Shown here piece by piece: positions 1 through 6,385 of a stretch of 7,931 nucleotides of DNA. Position numbers and translations under genes: made by a program. Positions within the stretch are counted from its first letter, which is position 1; each line of letters starts with the position of its first letter. This DNA is from Chloroflexi bacterium RBG_16_68_14 (GTDB lineage: Bacteria > Chloroflexota > Dehalococcoidia > DSTF01 > RBG-16-68-14). Below the pieces are notes generated by a model. The model did no database searches, was not told the origin of the DNA, and saw only the letters and a program-made list of their open reading frames with translations. The stretch lies in contig MGOB01000019.1 in the NCBI GenBank assembly GCA_001796995.1, positions 4,833-12,763 of the forward strand, given 5' to 3'.

Positions 1-158
1 AACCAGGTGTCGCCCACGGCGATGGTGACCGTCTGCGGAGGCTGCGCGCCGGCCGGTTCTGGTGAGAGGGGGCCCGGGCGCAGCCAGAGCAGAGCGGCCG
101 CCAGCGCGACCGCGAGCGCGGAGAGGGTCAGAAGCGTTAGGGGACGCACCGGCCTCAT
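1..158 (-). CDS. N-terminal fragment of an exported protein, possibly cupredoxin-like
   Basis: The 5' end of a minus-strand gene whose remainder lies beyond the left edge; 52 residues are readable. The ATG at 158 is preceded by a good Shine-Dalgarno, AGGTGA (168-163), four bases before the start codon. The protein begins MRPVRP and then has a hydrophobic stretch at about residues 7-27, rich in Leu and Ala, which reads as a signal peptide or a single membrane anchor. A Pro/Gly/Ala-rich stretch follows (about 28-42). The fragment then ends in the start of a beta-strand-like segment, TVTIAVGDTW. The V-x-VGDT pattern occurs in plastocyanin/cupredoxin domains, but with no copper ligands visible this is only a guess. 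Export is well supported; function is not. It lies downstream of, and in the same direction as, the secreted protease, with a 209-bp gap, so it may be a separate transcript. Confidence 0.6.
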   Translation of the reverse strand, partial: MRPVRPLTLLTLSALAVALAAALLWLRPGPLSPEPAGAQPPQTVTIAVGDTW

Positions 159-367
159 GATGTCACCTCGTTAGCCCAGGCTGAGAGCTGCCGCTTCCTC
201 ATTTCAGTGCCGGAGCTGCGGGCGTCTGTCCACGGCTCGTACGCCGGCATGCGCATTCTACAATACTTCGTACACTACTGGGAATAGCCAAGCAATCGCC
301 AGCGCCCGACGGGTAGGATAGCGCACCAAGTACGACAGAGCGGCACGGCCGCCCCCGCCCTCCGCCC
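159..367. other. 209-bp intergenic region between two minus-strand genes
   Basis: No open frame here looks like a gene. On the minus strand it holds the Shine-Dalgarno of the downstream exported protein (168-163). It also has a possible -10 hexamer, TAGAAT (260-255), without a convincing -35 at 16-18 bp. A GC-rich 5-bp hairpin just after the protease stop (340-352, GCGGC/GCCGC) lacks a T tract, so I do not call it an intrinsic terminator. The stretch around 255-295 is visibly more AT-rich than the rest, which fits a promoter region, but the hexamers are weak. Confidence 0.4.
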
Positions 368-2707
368 CTACGGCGGCAGGCTATCGAGGAGGCCCGCCAC
401 GTACTGGAGGATGAGGGTGGCGTCGATGGCGTTCACGACGCCGTTCCCGTTCACGTCGGCGCCCTCCGGACAGAGGAAGAAGCCAAGGAGCCCAGCATCG
501 AACTGGAGGACCAACGCGGCGTCGATGCTGTTGACATGTCTGTTGGCGTCCACGTCGCCGGCGGCGCACGCAGGCGTCGGTGTGGGTGTCCTGGTCGGTG
601 TCCGCGTGGGCGTGGGCGTCCGGGTGAGGGTCGCGGTCGCCGTCGGCGTGGCGGTGGGCGTAGGGGTATCGGTGATCGTTGGTGTCGGCGTGAGCGTAGG
701 CGTGGAGGTGATGGTGGGTGTGGCGGTGATAGTGGGCGTAGCGGTCGCTGCCCCGCAGCTTACAACGTTGGCCGAGGCCAGCGCGTCCACCCGGCCGTAG
801 CCGTAGGTGTTGTCCGGTCCGGCGTCGCCCAGATCGATGGCGTTGTTGAGGATCGCGTCTCGCAGCGCGGCGCGGTCCAGGGAAGGGTTGCACTCCAGCA
901 GGAGCGCCGCCACGGCGGCCACGTGCGGGGCAGCCGCCGACGTGCCGAAGAACCGGCGGCCCGTCCCCTGGCAGGCCGCGTTCGATGGCTTGAACCCCCC
1001 GGAGCCGGTCATGCAGGTCCCATCGGGGGCGACTACATCCGGCTTCATGCGGCCGTCCTCCGTGGGGCCCCGGCTGCTGTAGGACTCGATGGTGTTCGGG
1101 CTGGAGTAGCGCACCGCGCCGACGGAGACGACGGAGACTGGGGAGCCACCCGCGTCGGACTGGTTGGCCACGCTGCTGCCCGGCGTGTTGAAATCGAGCT
1201 TGTTCCCGTTGCTGAGGGTTTCGCACCCGCTGCAGAGGAGGAACAGGTCGAACTCGACCGGCGCTGCTTCGCCCATCCAGTTGCCGATGAGGATATCGAC
1301 GGGCACGTCGCTGCCGGTGTTGTTCGATACGTCGCAGCCCTCCACCGGGTCGAAGCCCGCGCCTGCCTGCGGGTCGCCGCTGCAGAGGACGATCTCCGTC
1401 GGGTCCTCTAGGAAGATATCGTAGTCGTTGCCGGAGGCGCCCCAGGGGTCGTCCCACACGAGGATGATGGTGGCGCTACCGCCCGGATCGAGGATGAAGC
1501 GGTTGGCGTCCGCAGGGGCGGGAAGCAGCCCGGCGTGCTTGGTGCCCTGCGGCCCGCTGCTCTCGTCGTGCTCGTGCAGGCTCCAGAAGTTGGGCCCGTC
1601 GATCTCCGTGAGGTCAGACCCGGAGTCAACGTATGTCCCCTGGTAGTGACGGTCCGCCTGGTTGCCAGCGGAGGTGTAGTAGCCGCGGACGGGGCCGGGG
1701 CCGTTCAGGGCGTCCGCCGTGTTCTGGGAGACGAGGCTGGTGCCGTCGTACGGTCCGACGGCGAACCAGGCGAGGTCGTCTACCACCACATCGGCGTTGG
1801 TGGCCAGGCAGTCCACCGCGTCGTTGAAGTCGAGCACGCTGCCCATGCCGAAGTTGCCGAACATGAGGGAGGCGCCGGGGGCGATGTCGTGGACGATCTC
1901 GAGCATCGCCGTGCCCTCGGCGCCCGCCGTCCCGGGATCGCCCGGCACGACGTTGCAGGTGCTGGTGTCCACCGCGGGCAGATCGCCCGAGGCCTGGCTG
2001 CTGGCTAGCCCGCCGACGCCGTCGGAGATGACGCCGACGGTCACCCCACTGCCGTCCACCTCGAAGATGAAGCGGACGTCGTCGCTGTTCATGACGGCGT
2101 CGCCCTCAGTCTGGAAGGAGCCCGCGTTCACGAAAGGATAGTCAGGTAGCCGCACCCTGCGCACGCCGGGCAGGCCGGCCACCTGGCGGAGACTTCCCAC
2201 CGGCACCTGCGCCTGCACGATGCCGGCGTCCTCCTCTACCCGCTCGATCCGCGCGCCACGCGCCTCCAGCGCCTTCAGGTCGGCGCCCGATGGGTCGTCC
2301 ACGAGGATGAACACCTGCACCTCTCCGGCATCGGTGAGGCGCAGCCGTTGGGCTGCGATCATTGCGCGCAGCTCTTCCGGGAAGGCCTGCTGCGGGCTGC
2401 GGGCGGTGAGCTGTTGTCCTGCCGCCCCGGCGCGCGCCGCCGCGTCCGCCAGCAGCACCAGGTGGGAGGAGAGCTTCGGGTCCTTCAGGGCGCGCACCGG
2501 CCCGCCGTCCGAGCGGGCCACGATGGCGCCGTCGTGGTCGTGCGCCGGTCCCGGCGTGGGTGGAGCTGCCGAGATGGCCAGCCCGGGCGCCGTCCTCTCC
2601 GTCACGATGGCGCTGGACCTGCTGGCGGCGCCAGTCGCCGCCCAGGCGACCACCAGCCCGGCGGCCAGGACACCGGCCGAGAGCAGGAGGAGTCTGGTCC
2701 GGCTCAT
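368..2707 (-). CDS. Secreted subtilisin-fold (S8/S53-like) serine protease with Thr-Pro linker and dockerin
   Basis: Predicted exported peptidase of 779 residues. I use the ATG at 2707 rather than the GTG at 2749 because a standard signal sequence (MSRTR, then a hydrophobic core to about residue 26) starts there; the only purine-rich site, GAGAGG, is 13 nt upstream and weak. Residues about 30-200 look like a propeptide. The catalytic domain spans about 222-650: Asp in VISDG (D229), then Glu in AEGTAMLE (E264) where subtilisins have the catalytic His, an oxyanion-type Asn in TSAGN (N349), and the nucleophile Ser in GTSAAAPH (S590). A Glu at this place, 12 residues before APGA, matches the sedolisin (S53) spacing, so this belongs to the S53-like branch of subtilisins. 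Between N349 and S590 lies an extra beta-rich segment (about 371-497) resembling a PPC domain, with several Cys. C-terminally come a Thr-Pro linker (about 653-712) and two dockerin-type calcium loops (D718-D729, D751-D762). It probably acts outside the cell; its substrate is unknown. Confidence 0.88.
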   Translation of the reverse strand: MSRTRLLLLSAGVLAAGLVVAWAATGAASRSSAIVTERTAPGLAISAAPPTPGPAHDHDGAIVARSDGGPVRALKDPKLSSHLVLLADAAARAGAAGQQLTARSPQQAFPEELRAMIAAQRLRLTDAGEVQVFILVDDPSGADLKALEARGARIERVEEDAGIVQAQVPVGSLRQVAGLPGVRRVRLPDYPFVNAGSFQTEGDAVMNSDDVRFIFEVDGSGVTVGVISDGVGGLASSQASGDLPAVDTSTCNVVPGDPGTAGAEGTAMLEIVHDIAPGASLMFGNFGMGSVLDFNDAVDCLATNADVVVDDLAWFAVGPYDGTSLVSQNTADALNGPGPVRGYYTSAGNQADRHYQGTYVDSGSDLTEIDGPNFWSLHEHDESSGPQGTKHAGLLPAPADANRFILDPGGSATIILVWDDPWGASGNDYDIFLEDPTEIVLCSGDPQAGAGFDPVEGCDVSNNTGSDVPVDILIGNWMGEAAPVEFDLFLLCSGCETLSNGNKLDFNTPGSSVANQSDAGGSPVSVVSVGAVRYSSPNTIESYSSRGPTEDGRMKPDVVAPDGTCMTGSGGFKPSNAACQGTGRRFFGTSAAAPHVAAVAALLLECNPSLDRAALRDAILNNAIDLGDAGPDNTYGYGRVDALASANVVSCGAATATPTITATPTITSTPTLTPTPTITDTPTPTATPTATATLTRTPTPTRTPTRTPTPTPACAAGDVDANRHVNSIDAALVLQFDAGLLGFFLCPEGADVNGNGVVNAIDATLILQYVAGLLDSLPP
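572..751 (-). repeat. Low-complexity Thr-Pro linker repeat inside the protease gene
   Basis: About 60 codons of imperfect short repeats of the types TPT, TAT, TIT and TRTPT, corresponding to residues 653-712 of the protease. On the plus strand it reads as repeated gtgggcgt-like units. It joins the catalytic domain to the dockerin pair and is probably an extended, flexible and possibly glycosylated spacer. Such tracts vary in length by slippage between relatives and are prone to assembly error. There is no unit-plus-spacer structure, so it is not a CRISPR array. Confidence 0.85.
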
Positions 2708-2934
2708 CTCAGGCCGCGCGCCTCTCGCTGGAGGACGGCAGCGTCGCACCGCTGGGCACTACGAAGAAGAGAGATCTTTGGTATATGCGCACTGCCGCTC
2801 CTTCGGCTGCTGGGGTCACATCCTGTTCAGCACAGGTTGCTATACTGTACCACTTGTTGTCAAGGCGTCGCGCAAACTCAGACTTGACGCGCGCCGGGCC
2901 AAGCCGTAGGAAGCCTTTTGAGAAAAAATTCATA
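2708..2934. promoter_or_regulatory. Divergent intergenic region between the protease and phosphotransferase genes
   Basis: 227 bp separating two divergent starts, clearly more AT-rich in its right half than the flanking genes. On the plus strand, TGCTATACT (2838-2846) is an extended -10 element: TG, one base, then a 5/6 match to TATAAT. No good -35 lies upstream; the predicted transcript start is near 2853, giving a leader of about 80 nt. A second plus-strand candidate is TTGACG (2884-2889), 17 bp, then TAGGAA (2907-2912), whose -10 is poor. On the minus strand, TTGACA (2863-2858) is a perfect -35 hexamer but has no -10 at normal spacing. The hexamers GTCAAG (2859-2864) and CTTGAC (2883-2888) form an inverted repeat. 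The region certainly must hold control sites for both genes; which elements are used is inference. Confidence 0.4.
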
Positions 2935-5601
2935 ATGCCTGCCTTGGTCTATCCGCTGGAAGAGACACCTGACGACCCGGCGTTGGTGGGCGGGAAGGCG
3001 GCGGGGCTGGGACGACTGGTGTGTGCAGGCCTGCCCGTGCCGCCCGGCTTCGTGTTGGGGGCCGATGCCTTCCGCGCCTTCCTGCGGGCCAATGACCTGG
3101 AGAACAAGCTGGCTGCGCGTGCGAATGCAGAGGCTGAGGTTCGCGCATGGCTGCGGATCGCCCAGTGGCCGGAGGAGCTGCGGTCGGCCGTGGAGGGAGC
3201 GTACGAGGCGCTGCGACGCCAGACCGGCTACGCCCCGGTCGCCGTGCGCTCCTCGGCCACCGCCGAGGACAGCGCCGGCGCTTCCTTCGCTGGCCAGCAC
3301 GCCACGCTGCTGAACCTGGACGGCCTGGACGCGGTGCTGGACGCGGTCCTTATCTGCTGGGCCTCCCTCTACGACACGGCTGCTGCGCAGTACCGCCGCG
3401 CGCTGGAGGTGGACGACGACGGGCCGGCCATGGCCGTCGTCGTCCAGGCGCTCGTCCCGGCCGAAGCCTCCGGCGTCGCCTTCACCCTGGACCCGGTCAG
3501 CGGCGACCGTGAGCTGGTGCTCATCGATGCCGCCTGGGGCCTGGGCGAAGGCGTCGTCGGCGGCCTGGTCACGCCCGACCACTTCGCTGTGCGCAAGGCG
3601 GACGGCGCCATCGTCCGGCGGGAGGTGGCAGCGAAGCGGGCGCGGGTGACGCCCGCCCCCGGTGGCGGCACTCGCAGCGAGGAGCTCTCCGGCGCGCTCG
3701 CTCAGCAGCCAGCGCTGGACGACGGGCAGGCCGTCGAGCTGGCCCGCCTGGCCGTGCGCATCGAGGAGCTGATGGGCGCGCCCCAGGACATCGAATGGGC
3801 GCTGGCGGACGGTCGCTTCTTCGTCCTCCAGTCGCGACCGGTCACGGCCGCCGGTGCGGCGCAGCCCGCGTCTCGGGAGGAGGGCCGGGTCTCCGAGTTC
3901 GACACCGAGACGGACCCGGAGACGATCTGGACCTCGGCCAACATACAGGAGGTGCTCCCCGGCCAGCTCTCGCCGCTGAACATCTCGATGACCCAGTCGA
4001 TCGTCGAGCGTTTCGGCACGGAGCTGGTGCGCAGGATGGGGATCAAGCTGAAGACGAAAGACCCCTTCTCCGCGCTCTTCTACGGCCGTGCCTTCCTCAA
4101 CGTCTCGATGATGCTGGAAATGGCCGACTGGACGCCGTTCGGCTCCGTCGAGGCGATCATGGAGCAGTTCTTCGGCGAGGGGCGCGCCCAGTTCACGCCG
4201 ATCGTGCCAAAAGGGCGCTTCTCGTGGCGACGGCTCTATCGGTATGTCGCCGTCACGCCGCGCGTGGTATGGTTTTCCCTGCGCATGCCCGCAGACGTGC
4301 GCCGGGCCGAGAAGATCGTCGCGCGTTTGGAGCGTGAGGTGGCGGAGCGTCCGTTCGAGCAGCAGTCCGGCGAAGAACTGATCCGCGCCGCGGAAGAGGG
4401 ACTGGAGTCGGGCGGCGAGGTGGGCGTGATCCACGTCTCCGGCGGCGGCCTCACCAGCACCAACTTCGAGATGCTGCGCAACTGCACCGAGGCGTGGCTG
4501 GACGACGAGAACGGGATGCTCCAGGCCAGGCTGTGCACCGGCCTCGCCGCGGTGGAGAGCGCGCAGCCCGCGTACGAGCTGTGGGACCTCTCGCGCCTCG
4601 TGCTCGCCTCACCACAGTTGTGCGCGGCGTTCGAGACGGCCCCCGGCGCCGAGATCGAGCGGCGGCTGGCCGCGCTGCGCGGCGATGATGTCGCGGCGTT
4701 CCGCCGTCGGCTCGCCGAGTTCCTCTCGCGCCACGGTCACCGCAGCGTGATGGAGTCGGAGGCGGCGGCCAAGAGCTGGGAAGAAGACCTGCCCACGGTG
4801 TTCACGATGCTCGGCAACTACCTGCATGCGGAGGAGGCAGCCGCCCCGCGCCGCATCGAGGAGCGGCAGCGCCAGGAGCGCGAGGAGGCGACGCGGGACG
4901 CGCTGCGCCGGCTGCGCTGGTGGCAGCGGCCGATCTTCCGCTACATGCTGGGCCAGGCCCAGAAATGGGTGCGCATGCGCGAGCACACCAAGTCGCTGCT
5001 GTTGCGGACGACGCATCGCGGGCGGCGGCTGACGCGCGAGTTGGGCCGCCGCCTCGTCGCGCGCGGGCTGCTGGACGACGTCTTCGATCTCTATGAGCTC
5101 ACTTGGGACGAGGCGAAGGCGCTCGTCCGCGGCCAGATGAACCGCGAGGACGCCTACGCGCAGATCGAGCGCCGCAAGGCGGAGGCGGAGCGCAACCAGC
5201 GCGTGGTGCTGCCGGAGACGTTCCGGGGCCGGCCGAGCCCGCTGCGCCCCGAGGACTTTCCGCTGCCCGAGGGCCATGTCCTGCGCGGCATCCCCGTCTC
5301 GCCCGGCCGGGTCACCGGCCCGGCCCGGGTGATCCTCGACCCGCGCCGGGACGCCGCCATCGAGCCGGGAGAGATCCTGGTGGCGCCGGTGACGGACGCC
5401 GGCTGGACGCCTCTGTTCGTCGTCGCCGCCGGCATCGTCGTCGATACCGGCGGCACCCTCTCGCACGGCTCCACCGTCGCCCGCGAGTACGGGCTGCCCG
5501 CCGTGGTCAACGTGAGGCACGGCACCCGCCTGATCCGCACCGGCCAGATCATCACCGTCGATGGCGCCCAGGGCGTGGTGGTGCTGGAGGGCGCGGACTA
5601 G
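2935..5601 (+). CDS. PEP-utilizing/rifampin phosphotransferase-like dikinase (ATP-grasp + middle domain + swivelling His)
   Basis: 888 residues. The frame is open upstream, but family similarity begins at MPALVYPLEE, so I use the ATG at 2935; no good Shine-Dalgarno precedes it. Residues about 1-305 form the PPDK-type N-terminal ATP-grasp domain: GGKAAGLG (19-26, K21), VRSSATAED (104-112, R105), and the end motif around E287, Q299 and R301 (VLQSRP). Residues about 325-770 form a large, mostly helical middle domain that includes TSANIQEVLPGQLSPL (333-348) and GHRSVMESE (601-609). Residues about 785-885 form the swivelling phosphohistidine domain, with LSHGSTVAREYGLPAV (842-857) and the phospho-acceptor H844. 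This order, the length, and the absence of the C-terminal PEP-binding TIM barrel match the rifampin phosphotransferase (Rph) group rather than PEP synthase or PPDK. In that group ATP phosphorylates the His, which then phosphorylates the substrate held by the middle domain. The real substrate here is unknown; Rph-like proteins are widespread and mostly uncharacterised. Confidence 0.87.
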   Translation: MPALVYPLEETPDDPALVGGKAAGLGRLVCAGLPVPPGFVLGADAFRAFLRANDLENKLAARANAEAEVRAWLRIAQWPEELRSAVEGAYEALRRQTGYAPVAVRSSATAEDSAGASFAGQHATLLNLDGLDAVLDAVLICWASLYDTAAAQYRRALEVDDDGPAMAVVVQALVPAEASGVAFTLDPVSGDRELVLIDAAWGLGEGVVGGLVTPDHFAVRKADGAIVRREVAAKRARVTPAPGGGTRSEELSGALAQQPALDDGQAVELARLAVRIEELMGAPQDIEWALADGRFFVLQSRPVTAAGAAQPASREEGRVSEFDTETDPETIWTSANIQEVLPGQLSPLNISMTQSIVERFGTELVRRMGIKLKTKDPFSALFYGRAFLNVSMMLEMADWTPFGSVEAIMEQFFGEGRAQFTPIVPKGRFSWRRLYRYVAVTPRVVWFSLRMPADVRRAEKIVARLEREVAERPFEQQSGEELIRAAEEGLESGGEVGVIHVSGGGLTSTNFEMLRNCTEAWLDDENGMLQARLCTGLAAVESAQPAYELWDLSRLVLASPQLCAAFETAPGAEIERRLAALRGDDVAAFRRRLAEFLSRHGHRSVMESEAAAKSWEEDLPTVFTMLGNYLHAEEAAAPRRIEERQRQEREEATRDALRRLRWWQRPIFRYMLGQAQKWVRMREHTKSLLLRTTHRGRRLTRELGRRLVARGLLDDVFDLYELTWDEAKALVRGQMNREDAYAQIERRKAEAERNQRVVLPETFRGRPSPLRPEDFPLPEGHVLRGIPVSPGRVTGPARVILDPRRDAAIEPGEILVAPVTDAGWTPLFVVAAGIVVDTGGTLSHGSTVAREYGLPAVVNVRHGTRLIRTGQIITVDGAQGVVVLEGAD

Positions 5602-5620
5602 CGTTGAAACGTATCTGTCG

Positions 5621-6382
5621 ATGCCCTGGGATCCTCATCGCTACGAACAATTCAAGGCTGAGCGGTACGTGCCTTTCGAAGACCTAGTAAAGCTGGTGCG
5701 CGTGCGGCCGGGACTGCAGGTCATCGACCTCGGCTGTGGCACGGGCGAGCTGACGCGGCGGCTGGCGGACCTGCTGCCGGAGAGCGACGTCCTCGGCATC
5801 GATTCGTCGGCGGAGATGCTGGCGCAGGCCGCGCAGCTCGCGCGCCCGGGCCTGCACTTCGAGCAGCGCACGATCGAGGAGGTCGACGGCGCGTACGACC
5901 TCGTGTTCTCGAACGCGGCGATCCAGTGGGTGCGCGACCACGAATCGCTCGTGCCGCGGCTGCTCGGCCTCGTCCGTCCCGGCGGCCAGCTCGTCGTGCA
6001 GTTGCCGTCGAACCACGCCCACCCGACGCAGACCACGATTAGAGAGCTGGCCGGCGAGCCGCCGTTCCGCGAGGCGCTCGGCGGCTGGTCGTGGGACTGG
6101 CCCGTTCTCGTCGTCGAGGCCTACGCGGCGCTCCTCTACGTCTCGGGCGCCGCGGACATGACGGTCTTCGAGAAGGTCTACCCGCACGTCCTCGACGACG
6201 CGGACGCGCTGGCGGACTGGATGTCGGGCACGGCACTGGTGCCCTACTTCGAGCGCCTGCCCGACGGGCTGCGTGCGCAGTTCGTCGAGCGCTATCGCGA
6301 GCGGCTGCGGGCGCTCTATCCGTCGCGGCCGGTGTTCTTCGGCTTCCGTCGCATCCTGTTCGCCGCGACGAGGCCGGCGTAG
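5621..6382 (+). CDS. tam: SAM-dependent methyltransferase, trans-aconitate 2-methyltransferase type
   Basis: 253 residues, close to the roughly 250 of known trans-aconitate 2-methyltransferases (Tam), which methylate trans-aconitate, an inhibitor of aconitase formed spontaneously from cis-aconitate. The start is MPWDPHRYEQF, matching the family's characteristic W-[ND]-P-x-x-Y opening; an in-frame ATG at 5561 would overlap the previous gene and lacks family similarity. The SAM-binding Rossmann fold is clear: motif I IDLGCGTG (35-42), the acidic residue in GIDSS (D61), the Tam-like SNAAIQWVRDHE (97-108), and RPGGQLVVQLP (119-129). The C-terminal half holds the substrate-cap helices. The gene starts 19 nt after the phosphotransferase stop with no convincing Shine-Dalgarno, suggesting co-transcription and possible translational coupling. 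A different carboxylate or small-molecule substrate cannot be excluded. It is a soluble cytoplasmic enzyme. Confidence 0.82.
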   Translation: MPWDPHRYEQFKAERYVPFEDLVKLVRVRPGLQVIDLGCGTGELTRRLADLLPESDVLGIDSSAEMLAQAAQLARPGLHFEQRTIEEVDGAYDLVFSNAAIQWVRDHESLVPRLLGLVRPGGQLVVQLPSNHAHPTQTTIRELAGEPPFREALGGWSWDWPVLVVEAYAALLYVSGAADMTVFEKVYPHVLDDADALADWMSGTALVPYFERLPDGLRAQFVERYRERLRALYPSRPVFFGFRRILFAATRPA

Positions 6383-6385
6383 GAC

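Noticed and set aside
340..352. Hairpin GCGGC/GCCGC as a protease terminator
   Set aside because: Only five base pairs, three-base loop and no T tract; expected by chance in such GC-rich DNA.
572..751. Short repeated units that could suggest a CRISPR array or a tandem-repeat locus
   Set aside because: The units are 6-12 bp with no spacers and are in frame with a Thr-Pro protein linker.
411..800. Plus-strand open frame rich in alternating Val and Gly
   Set aside because: It is the reverse reading of the Thr-Pro linker of the protease; its composition follows from the repeat and it has no ribosome site or family motif.
2708..2749. GTG start 14 codons upstream of the protease ATG
   Set aside because: It would put an Arg/Pro-rich stretch before an otherwise normal signal peptide and has no better ribosome site.
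2560..2934. 125-codon N-terminal extension of the phosphotransferase frame
   Set aside because: It overlaps the divergent protease gene, is Arg/Pro-rich, and family similarity begins only at the ATG at 2935.
2878..4434. 518-codon minus-strand open frame antisense to the phosphotransferase
   Set aside because: Composition is Arg/His/Gly-rich without motifs, typical of GC-rich antisense frames, while the plus strand has clear ATP-grasp motifs.
4609..5520. 303-codon minus-strand open frame antisense to the phosphohistidine domain
   Set aside because: Same reason: no recognisable domain, and the opposite strand codes for a conserved swivelling domain.
2935..5601. PEP synthase or pyruvate phosphate dikinase
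   Set aside because: The phosphohistidine domain is C-terminal and the PEP/pyruvate-binding barrel of those enzymes is absent; a long middle domain lies between ATP-grasp and His domains.
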